Assembly (NCBI GenBank): GCA_963781265.1
Contig: CAWAFH010000018.1
Span: forward strand, 124,001 to 188,000
DNA from: WHSW01 sp963781265
Lineage (GTDB): Bacteria > Actinomycetota > Thermoleophilia > Solirubrobacterales > 70-9
Reading direction: 5' to 3'
DNA length: 64,000 nt
Below, one piece after another: positions 44,267 to 53,079 of this stretch. Within the stretch, counting starts at the first letter, position 1, and each line of letters begins with the position of its first letter. Below the pieces are notes generated by a model, which did not search any database, had not been told where the DNA came from, and saw nothing but the letters and a program-made list of their open reading frames with translations. The position numbers and the translations under genes are program-made.

Positions 44267-45538
44267 TCACGGCGTCGCGAGCAGCGCCCCCCTGGCGACC
44301 TCGAACACGTCGGTGTTGTCGTTGGCGCCGCCGAGCTGCTCGGCCCCGGGCCCCGCGGCGGTCAGCGGGACCGGCACCCCGGTGTGGCCCGGCGTCGACC
44401 AGTCGGTCGTGAACTTCATGTCGGTGCCCTCGATCCCGAACGGCCCGTTGCGCCAGCGCTTCGGGATCGGGTAGCCCAGGACCCCGGTCGAGTTGCTCTT
44501 CGGCCCCTCGATCGTCATCCCGCCCGTCTCGTGGTCGGCGGTGACGACGAGCAGCAGGTTCGGGTCGTTTGCCCGGTAGGCCTCGATCGTGTTGACGATC
44601 CGGTTGAGCATGTCGGCCGACTTGATCACCAGGCCGGCGTGGCTCGCGTGGCCGGCGACGTCGATCTCGTCGACGTCGATGACGAGGAAGAAGCCGTCGG
44701 GGTCCTGGCTCAGGATCTCGAGCGCCTTCGCGACCAGCGTCTCCTCGGGAACGTAGTGCGGGTCGTCCTTGCGGTCGTAGTCGGCGAGGAGCTCGCGGAC
44801 GTACGGATCCTCCTGGACCAGGCCGAGCACCTTCGGCCCGGTGAGCGCGGCGACTCCCTCGGCGTCGGAGGCGTACTGATAGCCGAGGCCCTGGGCTGCG
44901 GCGACGAGGTTCTTCTTCCCGCGGCTGCGGTCGCCGGGGAGGTCGTTCGGGATCGCGCCCGGGGTGCCCCGCTTGTACCAGAACTGCTCACCGCCGCCGA
45001 GGATCACGTCCGGCTTCGTGTCGTAGAGGAAGCTGCTCGCGATCTGGCGCCGCTGGTCGCGGTCCTTGACGTGCGCCGCGAACGCGCCGGTGGTCGCGTT
45101 GGTGACGTCTGAGTCCTCGACCAGGCCGGTCGCCTTGCCCTGGTCGCGCGCGATCTCGAGCAGCGTCTGCAGCCGCTCGCCATCGGGACCGACCCCGGTG
45201 TAGCCGTTCTTGGTCTTGACGCCGGTGGCGATCGCCGTGGCGCCGGCGGCCGAGTCGGTGATCGCGGTCGTGCTCTGGGTCGCCATCGTCCCGGAGACCG
45301 GGAGCGCGTCCATCGGCTGCGTGACGTCGAGCCCGTACCGCGCCAGCTGCGTCGCGGCCCGCTGGCCCGGCCCCATGCCGTCGCCGATCAGGACGATGAC
45401 GCTGGTGCCGGCCGGGGCGGCGGCCTCGCTCGGCTCGCTGCCGCGCGCGAGCAGCAGCGCCGCGGCCAGCGCGACGACCAGTCCCGCGGTCGCGGCGATC
45501 CTCGCCGCGCCCCCGATGCTTCCTCGCCCGATCGTCAT
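44267..45538 (-). CDS. Alkaline phosphatase, secreted
   Basis: 423 aa. Signal/anchor (ATAGLVVALAAALLLARG), metal-site Asp in VIVLIGDGMGPGQ, catalytic Ser in TDSAAGATAIATG, metal ligands in VDEIDVAGHASHA and VTADHETGG, and the late His in STPGHTGVPVP. Releases phosphate from extracellular esters. GAGGGAGAG upstream of the ATG. Its promoter region, shared with the divergent binding-protein gene, carries two copies of the GntR-type palindrome, so it may belong to that regulon (inference). Confidence 0.9.
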   Translation of the reverse strand: MTIGRGSIGGAARIAATAGLVVALAAALLLARGSEPSEAAAPAGTSVIVLIGDGMGPGQRAATQLARYGLDVTQPMDALPVSGTMATQSTTAITDSAAGATAIATGVKTKNGYTGVGPDGERLQTLLEIARDQGKATGLVEDSDVTNATTGAFAAHVKDRDQRRQIASSFLYDTKPDVILGGGEQFWYKRGTPGAIPNDLPGDRSRGKKNLVAAAQGLGYQYASDAEGVAALTGPKVLGLVQEDPYVRELLADYDRKDDPHYVPEETLVAKALEILSQDPDGFFLVIDVDEIDVAGHASHAGLVIKSADMLNRIVNTIEAYRANDPNLLLVVTADHETGGMTIEGPKSNSTGVLGYPIPKRWRNGPFGIEGTDMKFTTDWSTPGHTGVPVPLTAAGPGAEQLGGANDNTDVFEVARGALLATP

Positions 45539-45554
45539 CCGCGCTCTCCCTCGG

Positions 45555-45567
45555 ATTGTTCAACACT
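45555..45567. promoter_or_regulatory. Putative GntR/FadR-type operator (site 1)
   Basis: ATTGT-TCA-ACACT, one mismatch from the palindrome ATTGT-N3-ACAAT. Sits in the alkaline phosphatase/binding-protein divergent promoter. Confidence 0.4.
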
Positions 45568-45585
45568 TCAACGCGTTGAGCAGAC

Positions 45586-45591
45586 CATAGT
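45586..45591 (+). promoter_or_regulatory. -10 hexamer CATAGT of the binding-protein gene
   Basis: CATAGT directly before operator site 2; transcription would begin inside the operator, as expected for repression. Confidence 0.35.
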
Positions 45592-45593
45592 GC

Positions 45594-45606
45594 ATTGTGG
45601 AACAAT
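45594..45606. promoter_or_regulatory. Putative GntR/FadR-type operator (site 2)
   Basis: Perfect palindrome ATTGT-GGA-ACAAT, matching the TNGTNNNACNA consensus known for FadR-subfamily GntR regulators. Nearly identical (13 of 14) to the sequence in front of the GntR gene at 59651-59664. Confidence 0.55.
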
Positions 45607-45612
45607 GTGCGC

Positions 45613-46701
45613 GTGACTCGCCCGCAACCTCGCTTCGCCGCGGCGATCGTCCTCGCGGCGGCGGCGATCGCCGGTGGCTGCGGCTCGGGAGGCGGCGACT
45701 CCAGCGCGGCGCCGCCCCCGGCGGACCCCGACGCGCCGGTCTCCGGGACGCTTCGCACCTTCACCTACAGCGACACCGCCAGCGACGTGATCCTCGATCC
45801 CTTCCGGGCCCAGAACCCGGACCTCGACCTGAGGACGGCGACCTTCGACAGCGTCCAGGAGGGCGCCGCGAAGCTCGCCGGTGGCTTCGACGCCGACGTG
45901 GTCAACGTCTGCTCGGACGAGTACCAGCCGCTCGTGACCCGCGGCCTGCTGCGCCCAATCGACCCGGATGCGATCGAGGGGTGGGACGAGCTCGCCTTCC
46001 GCGACAACGAGGGGGTCGAGCGCGACGACGGCACGGTCAACTTCGTTCCGGTCGCCGCCGGCCCGCAGGGCCTCCTCTACAACACCCAGGAGGTCTCGCC
46101 GGCGCCCGACTCGTGGGCGGCGCTCTACGACCCCGCCTACGCCGGGCGCGTCTCGATCGACGGGGGGACCTGGCTGACCCCGATCGCCGAGACGGCGATG
46201 GCGCAGGGCGTCGCCGACCCGATGGAGCTGACCGACGAGCAGGTCGAGGCCGCGAAGCAGCAGCTGATCGACCAGCGCGCGCAGTTCCGCAGCTTCACCG
46301 GCTCGGATTCCGAGAAGCTGAACCTGTTCAAGGGCGGCGAGGTGGTGCTCGCCGACGGCGGGCGCTACAACGCTCTCCAGCTGCAGGCAGAGGGCGAGCC
46401 GGTCGAGTGGGTGGCGCCCAAGGAGGGTCCGCTGTCGTGGGTCTGTGGGCTCGGGATCACCTCGAAGGCCCAGAACATCGACGCCGCGTACAAGCTGATC
46501 AACTACTTCGTCTCGCCGCCCGCGCAGGCGATCGCCGCCCAGAACGGGTTCGCCGTCGTCAACCCGGCCGCGGTCGCCGAGGTCCCGGCCCGCTTTCGCG
46601 AGACCGCGGACCCGCGGTCGATCGCGGACGCGATCGCCGAGGTGCAGCCCGAGAACTTCCAGACCTGGGTCCGCGCCTGGCAGGAGGTTCAGGCCGGGTG
46701 A
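45613..46701 (+). CDS. Spermidine/putrescine-type ABC substrate-binding lipoprotein
   Basis: 362 aa from a GTG (a GTG at 45607 and TTG at 45595 are alternatives). Lipobox IAGGC, then a PotD/SBP-bac type fold: GTLRTFTYSDTASDVILDPF, KLAGGFDADVVNVCSDEYQP, YKLINYFVSPPAQAIAAQNG. Clearly paralogous to the binding protein at 53999-55081 (same DPDAP.GTLR start and FDADVV motif). It has no permease of its own, so it probably feeds the importer of the minus-strand operon. Followed by an M20 gene with GTGA overlap. Confidence 0.87.
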   Translation: MTRPQPRFAAAIVLAAAAIAGGCGSGGGDSSAAPPPADPDAPVSGTLRTFTYSDTASDVILDPFRAQNPDLDLRTATFDSVQEGAAKLAGGFDADVVNVCSDEYQPLVTRGLLRPIDPDAIEGWDELAFRDNEGVERDDGTVNFVPVAAGPQGLLYNTQEVSPAPDSWAALYDPAYAGRVSIDGGTWLTPIAETAMAQGVADPMELTDEQVEAAKQQLIDQRAQFRSFTGSDSEKLNLFKGGEVVLADGGRYNALQLQAEGEPVEWVAPKEGPLSWVCGLGITSKAQNIDAAYKLINYFVSPPAQAIAAQNGFAVVNPAAVAEVPARFRETADPRSIADAIAEVQPENFQTWVRAWQEVQAG

Positions 46702-47801
46702 GCGCCGACCGCGCCGCGGTGGCCGCGGCCCGCGACCTGCTTGCCGAACTCGTCGACATCCCCTCGCCGTCGGGCTCTGAGGGCCGGATCGCCGACCGGA
46801 TCGAGGAACTCTGCGGCGAGTGGTCGCTGCCGGTGCTGCGGGTGCGCAGCGAGACCGGCCGCGACAGCCTCGTCGTCGGCGCGCCCGAGGAGCCGGCGCT
46901 CGCCTTCGTCGCGCACATCGACACGATCTCGCCGCCGTGGCCGGCCCGAGCGGTCGTCGACGGCGACATCGTGCGCGGCCTCGGCTCGGCCGACGACAAA
47001 GGCGGCGTCGTCGCCTGCCTGCTCGCCGCGCGCGACCTGGTCGCCGCGGGCGAGGACCTCGAACGGCTCGGGGTCGCGTTCGCGTTCCCGGTGGACGAGG
47101 AGCGCGGGGGCAGCGGCTCGCGGACGGTCGCGCTGGAGCTCGCGCCGGCCCGGGCGATCGCGCTCGAGGCGACGGGCCTGCGCGCCGGCGTCGTGGAGAC
47201 CGGTGACATCGATGCCTGGGTCCACGTCGCCGGGCGCTCGGCCCACGGCGCGCTCACGGAGGTCGGCGAGAACGCGATCCACGCTGCGGTCGCGCTGATC
47301 TCCGCGCTGCCCTCGCTCGGGCTCGACCGCCACACCCATCCGCTGCTGGGCGCCTCGCAGGCCGAGGTCGGGGCGATCCGCGGCGGCACCGAGTTCAACA
47401 CCGTCCCGGACTCCTGCAGCTTCCAGCTTCAGACCCGGATCGTCCCGGGTCAGGACGGCGACGCGACCCTCGCCGCCCTCGAGCGACTCGCGGCCGAGCA
47501 CGGGGCGACGGTCGAGGTGGTCGAGATGACGGAGCCGTTCGAGGCCGCGCCCGACTCGCCGATGGTCGCTGCGCTGGGCGAGCTGACCGCTGAGGTGACC
47601 GGCGAGCGGCGCGAGGAGATCGGGGTGCCGGCCTGGACCGACGCGCACAACATGGTCGACTTCGCCGGCTCCGAGGCGGTCGTCTATGGCCCAGGCGACT
47701 TCAGCGTCGCCCACCTCCCCGAGGAGCACGTCGACGTCAACGAGGTGGTCGAGTGCGCGGACGTCTTCGCCCGCCTCGCCAGGCGGGCCGCTAGCTGGTG
47801 A
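46698..47801 (+). CDS. M20-family amidohydrolase/deacylase (ArgE/DapE/LysK-like)
   Basis: 367 aa. Metal ligands in AHIDTISPP, LGSADDKGG, and the catalytic base in VDEERGGSG; C-terminal His in LPEEHVDVNE. The LysK/ArgE-type spacing suits removal of an acyl group from an amino compound. GTG start overlaps the binding-protein gene. The 3' end overlaps kbl tail to tail by 11 bp. Likely acts on the substrate brought in by the binding protein (inference). Confidence 0.87.
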   Translation: MSADRAAVAAARDLLAELVDIPSPSGSEGRIADRIEELCGEWSLPVLRVRSETGRDSLVVGAPEEPALAFVAHIDTISPPWPARAVVDGDIVRGLGSADDKGGVVACLLAARDLVAAGEDLERLGVAFAFPVDEERGGSGSRTVALELAPARAIALEATGLRAGVVETGDIDAWVHVAGRSAHGALTEVGENAIHAAVALISALPSLGLDRHTHPLLGASQAEVGAIRGGTEFNTVPDSCSFQLQTRIVPGQDGDATLAALERLAAEHGATVEVVEMTEPFEAAPDSPMVAALGELTAEVTGERREEIGVPAWTDAHNMVDFAGSEAVVYGPGDFSVAHLPEEHVDVNEVVECADVFARLARRAASW

Positions 47802-48984
47802 CGCCGGCCTCGGTCGCCACCGCGGCGATCGCGTCCACCGCGGTCGCGATCTGCGCCGCGGTCAGGGCGGCCGAGACCTGGATCCGGATCCGGGCCGTCC
47901 CCTCCGGGACGACGGGGTAGCCGAACCCGGTCACGTAGACGCCGCGGTCGAGCAGCCTGCGGCTGATCTCGATCGCTCGCGAGGTCTCACCCACGATGAT
48001 CGGGAGGATCGCGCTCTCGCCCTCGAGCGGCTCGAGCCCCGCGGCGAGCAGGCCGTCCCGCATCAGCGCCGTGTTGCGGCGCAGACGGGCGACGAGGTCG
48101 GAGTTGTCGCGAAGCTCGGCCAGCGCGCGGCGCGAGCTGGCCGCGACGGTCGGCGCGACGCCGTTGGAGAACAGCTGCGGGCGCGAGCGCTGCTCGAGCA
48201 CCGAGCAGAGCGCGTCGGAGCCCGCGATGAACCCGCCGGCGGCGCCTCCGAGGGCCTTGCCGAGGGTGCCGGTGACGATCACGTCCACCGAGCCCAGACA
48301 GCCGAAGTGCTCGAGGACGCCCCGCCCGCCTGCGCCGACGACGCCGATCCCGTGCGAGTCGTCGACGATGAGCGTCGCCCCGTGCTCGGCCGCGACCGCG
48401 ACCAGCTCCGGGATCGGCGCGAGGTCGCCCTCCATGCTGAAGACGCCGTCGGTGATGATCAGCTTGCGATCCAGCTCCGGCGCCTCGGCGAGCACCCGGC
48501 GCAAATCGCCGATGTCGCCGTGCTCGTAGACGGCCTTGTGGCCTGGGCGCGCGAGCCGCATCCCGTCGATGATCGAAGCGTGGTTGAGGCGGTCGGAGAA
48601 GATCGCGGTGCGCTGGTCGCCGAGCGCGTCGAGCAACGCCGCGTTGGCGGTCCAGCAGGACACGAAGGTCAGCGCCGCCTCGGTCTCGAGGAAGGCCGCC
48701 AGGTCGCGCTCGAGCGCGACCTGGGGAGCGAACTTGCCGCAGATGAAGCGCACGGAGGCGGTCCCGGCGCCGTACTCGGCCAGTGCCTCGGCGCCGGCGC
48801 GGACCACCGCCCGGTGGTTGGCGAGCCCGAGGTAGTCATTCGAGCAGAGGCAGAGCACCTCGCCGCGGCCCTCGATCTCCACCAAGGGCCCCTGCGGCGA
48901 GTCGAGCACCGGGATGCTCTTCAGCGTTCCGGCGCTCGCCATCTGCTCGAGCTCGGATCGCAGCTCGGCCTCGAGCGCGCTCAT
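47791..48984 (-). CDS. kbl: 2-amino-3-ketobutyrate CoA ligase (glycine C-acetyltransferase)
   Basis: 397 aa PLP enzyme of the alpha-oxoamine synthase family. CSNDYLGLANH, TASVRFICGKFAPQVALE, IFSDRLNHASIIDGMRLA, VDDSHGIGVVGAGGRG and PLP Lys in TGTLGKALGG. Sequence details fit KBL (glycine from aminoketobutyrate), which normally works with threonine dehydrogenase; that enzyme is not adjacent. It is the last gene of the ten-gene operon and is separated from the aminotransferase by the 56-bp repeat array. Confidence 0.9.
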   Translation of the reverse strand: MSALEAELRSELEQMASAGTLKSIPVLDSPQGPLVEIEGRGEVLCLCSNDYLGLANHRAVVRAGAEALAEYGAGTASVRFICGKFAPQVALERDLAAFLETEAALTFVSCWTANAALLDALGDQRTAIFSDRLNHASIIDGMRLARPGHKAVYEHGDIGDLRRVLAEAPELDRKLIITDGVFSMEGDLAPIPELVAVAAEHGATLIVDDSHGIGVVGAGGRGVLEHFGCLGSVDVIVTGTLGKALGGAAGGFIAGSDALCSVLEQRSRPQLFSNGVAPTVAASSRRALAELRDNSDLVARLRRNTALMRDGLLAAGLEPLEGESAILPIIVGETSRAIEISRRLLDRGVYVTGFGYPVVPEGTARIRIQVSAALTAAQIATAVDAIAAVATEAGVTS

Positions 48985-48986
48985 GA

Positions 48987-49196
48987 CAGAAGCGGCCTCA
49001 ACGGCGGCCGGGCTCGGCTTCGCCCTGTCGGGCTCCGCCTCACAGAAGCGGCCTCAACGGCGGCCGGGCTCGGCTTCGCCCTGTCGGGCTCCGCCTCACA
49101 GACGCGGCCTCAACGGCGGCCGGGCTCGGCTTCGCCCTGTCGGGCTCCGCCTCACAGAAGCGGCCTCAACGGCGGCCGGGCTCGGCTTCCGCCTCA
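48987..49196 (-). repeat. Tandem array of the 56-bp repeat (3.75 units)
   Basis: Units at 48987-49042, 49043-49098, 49099-49154 and a last one with a 14-bp internal deletion at 49155-49196. On the minus strand each begins TGAGGCGGAGCCCGACAGGG, continues CGAAGCCGAGCCCGGCCGCC and ends GTTGAGGCCGCTTCTG. The first TGA is the stop codon of the aminotransferase gene and the array ends 2 nt before the kbl start. Units differ at single positions (one A to C in the third). Confidence 0.9.
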
Positions 49197-50561
49197 CAGG
49201 CGCGCCGCCTCGATCGACTCGGCGAGGATCTCGAACGCGCGCTCGAGCATCGCGGGCGGCATCACCAGCGAGGGCTGCACGTTGAGCGACGTGGTGCTCG
49301 AGTCGGCGAGCAGCCCGCGGACGAGCGCCTCGGCGGCGACCGCGTTCTGAAGCTCGGGGGCCCGCTCCTTCGACTCCCGGTCGGCGACGAACTCGAGCGC
49401 GATGAAGCAGCCGACCGCGCGCACGTCGCCGAGCTCCTCGAACCGATCTCGAAGCTCGGCGAGGCGCGTGCGCGCGAGCGCTTCGAGCGCGCGCACGTTC
49501 TCGAGCACCGGCTCGCGCTCGAAGATGGCCAGCGTCTCGAGCGCGGCTGCGCACGAGGCGGGCAGCCAGGCCCAGGTGCTCCCGGTGGGGACGTCGTCGA
49601 AGCCGCCGAGCGCGCGCTCGGAGCCGAGCAGCGCGCCGATCGGCATCGCGCCGCCGCCGAGCGCCTTGCCGAGGCACATCAGGTCCGGCTCGACCCCCCA
49701 ACGCTCGACCGCGAACAGCTCGCCCGAGCGCCCGATCCCGGTCTTCACCTCGTCGGCGCACAGCAGCCAGTCGTGCTCGCGGCAGAGCTCGGTCAGGGCG
49801 GGCCAGAACGCGTCGGGCGGGGCGACGCAGCCGCCCGAGCCGAGCACCGGCTCGATCATCACGCCGGCGACCTCGCTCGGGTCGAGCGCGTGGAAGAGCA
49901 GATGGTCGCGGATGTAGTCGACCGTCGCATCGCCGCTGCCGCCGGGCCGCGGGTCGCGCAGCGGGGTCCGGTAAGGGTGCGGGTAGGGGACGTGCACGAA
50001 GCCGGGGACGAGCCCCCGCAGGCCGCGGCTGATCTCGGCCGCCTCCGCGCCGAGCGCCGCGGTCAGGGTCGACTCGCCGTGGTAGGAGCCGTGGAACGCG
50101 AGGATCACCGGCCTGCCGGTCGCCCGGCGCATCAGCTTGATCGCGATCTCGACCGCCTCGGTTCCGTTGAGGGCGATGTCGAAGCGGCTCAGGCTGTTCG
50201 GTGTGACCGCGAGCAGGCGCTCGCCGAGCTCGGCGGTGAGTTCGCAGACGAGCGCATGGCTGTCCTCGTTGCCGAACCGCTCGAGCGCCGCCGCGACCGG
50301 CGCGAGCAGCTCCGGGCGCCCGGCGCCGAGCGGCACCGAGGCGGAGGCGGAGGCGCAGTCGAGGTAGACGTTGCCGTCGAGGTCGGTGACGGTCCAGGCG
50401 CGCTTGGAGTCGAGCGCCAACGGGGTGAGCCCGGCGCTGAGGCCGGGGTAGGCGGTGCCCTCGATCCGGTCGAGGACCTCGCGGCTCCGCGGCCCGGGCG
50501 GCGTGACCCGCATCGACGGCGCCTCGATCGACTCCCACTCGGGCGGGATCAGCGGGCTCAT
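49194..50561 (-). CDS. Class III (omega) aminotransferase
   Basis: 455 aa PLP enzyme. Conserved elements: TVTDLDGNVYLDCASASASVP, DIALNGTEAVEIAIKL, FHGSYHGEST, MIEPVLGSGGCVAPP, LLCADEVKTGIGRSG, PLP Lys in LMCLGKALGGGAMP. Resembles glutamate-1-semialdehyde, beta-alanine and putrescine-type transaminases as well as lyases of this fold; the amino donor cannot be assigned. ATGA overlap with the upstream oxidoreductase gene. Confidence 0.9.
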   Translation of the reverse strand: MSPLIPPEWESIEAPSMRVTPPGPRSREVLDRIEGTAYPGLSAGLTPLALDSKRAWTVTDLDGNVYLDCASASASVPLGAGRPELLAPVAAALERFGNEDSHALVCELTAELGERLLAVTPNSLSRFDIALNGTEAVEIAIKLMRRATGRPVILAFHGSYHGESTLTAALGAEAAEISRGLRGLVPGFVHVPYPHPYRTPLRDPRPGGSGDATVDYIRDHLLFHALDPSEVAGVMIEPVLGSGGCVAPPDAFWPALTELCREHDWLLCADEVKTGIGRSGELFAVERWGVEPDLMCLGKALGGGAMPIGALLGSERALGGFDDVPTGSTWAWLPASCAAALETLAIFEREPVLENVRALEALARTRLAELRDRFEELGDVRAVGCFIALEFVADRESKERAPELQNAVAAEALVRGLLADSSTTSLNVQPSLVMPPAMLERAFEILAESIEAARL

Positions 50562-52186
50562 CGCCGCGCTCCCCGCAGCCGCGCCGTCAGCCCGCGGTGC
50601 TCGCGGAGCACCTCCCGCGCGCAGTTGCGCCCGTTCGCGCCGGTGACGCCGCCGCCGGGATGGGTGCCGGCGCCACACAGCCAGAGGTCGCGCACCGGGG
50701 TCCGGTAGTTCGCCCACCCGCGCACCGGGCGCAGGTTGAAGAGCTGGTCGAACGACATCTCGCCGTGCAGCGCATGGCCGCCCCAGATGCCGAGCCGCGA
50801 CTCGAGATCGGTGGGCGCCAGCACCTGGCGATCCGTGATCGAGGCGCTCAGGCCCGGGAAGTATCCCTCGAGCTTGGCGACGGCGCGATCGGCGACGCCG
50901 TCGCGGATCTCCGCCCAGTCGCCCTCGGCCAGCGAGTAGGGCTGCGAGTTGACGTCGATCGTGACCACGTGCTTGCCGGGCGGCGCCAGCGACGGATCGT
51001 GCACGGTCGGGATGCACAGCTCGATGTGAGGGTCGTCGGCGGGGCGCCCGGCCCGCGCCTGCGCCTGCGCCCAGTCCATCTCGGCCACGGTCGGGTTCAC
51101 CTCCATGATCCCCCGGTGGTAGGGCTGCTCGTGATCGCCGTCGACCGCGGCGGCGATCGGCAGCCGGTCGACGGCGAGGTTGATCTTCACGCTGGTTCCC
51201 TCGCACCGGTAGGCGCGCACCGCCGCTGCGAACCGCGGCGGCAGCAGCGACTCGTCGACGAGGCGCAGGAAGGTCGTCTTCGGATCGGCGTTCGAGAGCA
51301 CCCGGGCGGCGCGGAGCTCCGTGCCGTCGGCGAGCGCGACCCCGGCGGCGCGGCCGCCCTCCACCAGGACCCGCTCGACCGGCGCGTCCGTGCGGATCTC
51401 GGCCCCGGCCTCGCGCGCTGACTCGGCCATCGCCTCGGTCAGCCTGCCGATCCCGCCGCGGACGAAGCCCCACTGGCGAATCCCGCCGCCGGCCGCCTCG
51501 GAGGCATGGTCGTGCAGCAGCACGAAGGCGGTGCCGGGCGTCGACGGGCCGCCGGTCGAGTCGTTGATCGCGTGCCAGCCGAGCGCCGCATGGACCTGCT
51601 CGGAGGTGAAGTACTCCGACAGGTACTGGTTCGCCGAGGTGCCGAACATGAAGAGCGCGTCGGAGATCCGGGCGCGGTTGCGCGCGGCCCGCGCGCCGAG
51701 GCCGGCCAGCCGGCCGAGCTCGCGGGGGCGCAGGTGCGCCGGGTCGGGTGGCGTCGTGTCGAACAGCGGCGTGATCAGCCCGGCGATCTCGCCGAGCTCG
51801 GCCTCGAAGTCGGGCAGCGCCCTGGCGTCGGCCGGGGAGAACCGCCGCACCTCGTCCTGGGTCCGGGACAGGTCGTCGTCGAGGTGCAGGCTGGAGCCGT
51901 CGGCGAACAGGTTGAGCGCGGGCCCGGCGGCGTCGACCTCGACCCCGCGCTCGACCAGGCGCAGGTCGCGCCAGATCGGCTCGCGCAGCATGCTCAGCAC
52001 GTAGGCGCCCGTGGAGGCCCGGAAGCCGGGCGCGAACTCCTCGGTGACGCAACAGCCGCCCACGATCTCGCGCCGCTCGCAGACCACCGTCCGCAGGCCG
52101 GCCGCGGCCAGGTAGTGCGCGGCGACGAGGCCGTTGTGGCCGCCGCCCACGATCACCGCGTCGTAGGCGCCGCCGTCTGAATTCAC
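50558..52186 (-). CDS. FAD-dependent oxidoreductase, PYROXD2/phytoene-desaturase-like (paralogue 1)
   Basis: 542 aa from a GTG. N-terminal dinucleotide fold DAVIVGGGHNGLVAAHYLA, then ERREIVGGCCVTEEFAPGFR, RVLSNADPKTTFLRLV, and the C-terminal FAD motif WLCGAGTHPGGGVTGANGRN. No membrane segments. Oxidises an unknown C-C or C-N bond. About half identical by eye to the protein at 61020-62669. GTGA overlap with the permease gene and ATGA with the aminotransferase gene. Confidence 0.88.
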   Translation of the reverse strand: MNSDGGAYDAVIVGGGHNGLVAAHYLAAAGLRTVVCERREIVGGCCVTEEFAPGFRASTGAYVLSMLREPIWRDLRLVERGVEVDAAGPALNLFADGSSLHLDDDLSRTQDEVRRFSPADARALPDFEAELGEIAGLITPLFDTTPPDPAHLRPRELGRLAGLGARAARNRARISDALFMFGTSANQYLSEYFTSEQVHAALGWHAINDSTGGPSTPGTAFVLLHDHASEAAGGGIRQWGFVRGGIGRLTEAMAESAREAGAEIRTDAPVERVLVEGGRAAGVALADGTELRAARVLSNADPKTTFLRLVDESLLPPRFAAAVRAYRCEGTSVKINLAVDRLPIAAAVDGDHEQPYHRGIMEVNPTVAEMDWAQAQARAGRPADDPHIELCIPTVHDPSLAPPGKHVVTIDVNSQPYSLAEGDWAEIRDGVADRAVAKLEGYFPGLSASITDRQVLAPTDLESRLGIWGGHALHGEMSFDQLFNLRPVRGWANYRTPVRDLWLCGAGTHPGGGVTGANGRNCAREVLREHRGLTARLRGARR

Positions 52187-53079
52187 GATTCGAGCTGGCG
52201 GATCTTTGCCAGCTTGTAGGCGATCACGGCGAAGATCCCGGACGCGATCAGCATCATCAGGCTGACCGCCGCGCCGCCGTTGAGGTCGCCGCTCTCGAGC
52301 ACCAGGTCGTTGACGACCTGGCCGAGCATGTACCCGCTCGTGCCGCCGACGAGGGTCGGGCTCGCGAAGTCGGTGAAGAGCGGGATGTAGACGAGCAGCA
52401 GGGCGACGAAGACCCCGGGCGCGATCAGCGGCAGGAGGACCCGGCGCGCGGTCGTCCACCAGCCGGCCCCGAGGTCGAGCGCCGCCTCGAACAGGTTGCG
52501 GTCGACCGCCTTCATCGCACCGTAGATCGGGATCACCGTGTAGGTCAGGTAGCTGGTCGAGAGCACGACGATCACCGCGAACTTGCTGAACAGCAGCGCG
52601 TCGATCGGCTGGTCGATCAGGCCGATCCGCTGGAGCGCCTCGTTGATCAGGCCCTCGCGGCCGAGCAGCATCCGCCATGCATAGATCCGCACCATCGGGT
52701 TGAGCTCGTCGGCCAGCACGAGGAACAGCAGCAGGGGCAGCTCCCACTTGCCCGCCTTGAACGCCAGCACGTAGGCGATCGGGATCGCGATCGCGAGCTG
52801 GACGACCATCGCGATCGTCGCGATCTGCACCGTGGTCCAGGCGACCTCCCGATAGAGCGGATCGGTGAGCGCGTCGGAGTAGTTCGAGAACGTGAAGCCG
52901 GAGAGCCCGCTCAGGATCCCGTACTGGAGGCTGATCACCACCATCACGAGCATCGGGCCGAGGAAGAGCAGGGCGAGCACCGCAACCGGCCCGCTCATGA
53001 ACGCGATCGGGCGCAGCAGCCGGTTCAGGAGCCCGCGGCGGGGGGCCCCGCTCGGCGCCGGGACGGTCGCGGCTTCCAT
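52183..53079 (-). CDS. ABC transporter permease, PotB-type
   Basis: 298 aa, six membrane segments with the EAA loop EAALDLGAGWWTTARRVLLP near residue 200. Together with the PotC-type permease it forms the channel of a spermidine/putrescine-class importer. Its TGA overlaps the GTG of the oxidoreductase gene; its ATG overlaps the upstream stop (TGATG). Confidence 0.92.
   Translation of the reverse strand: MEAATVPAPSGAPRRGLLNRLLRPIAFMSGPVAVLALLFLGPMLVMVVISLQYGILSGLSGFTFSNYSDALTDPLYREVAWTTVQIATIAMVVQLAIAIPIAYVLAFKAGKWELPLLLFLVLADELNPMVRIYAWRMLLGREGLINEALQRIGLIDQPIDALLFSKFAVIVVLSTSYLTYTVIPIYGAMKAVDRNLFEAALDLGAGWWTTARRVLLPLIAPGVFVALLLVYIPLFTDFASPTLVGGTSGYMLGQVVNDLVLESGDLNGGAAVSLMMLIASGIFAVIAYKLAKIRQLES

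Noticed and set aside
48987..49196. CRISPR array
   Set aside because: Units are directly tandem with no unique spacers between them and there are no cas genes.
52270..52290. Eighteen bases identical to the core of the 56-bp repeat (GCCGCGCCGCCGTTGAGG)
   Set aside because: It lies inside the PotB-type permease gene in frame (LNGGAAVSL) and lacks the other blocks of the repeat, so chance identity in GC-rich DNA is more likely.
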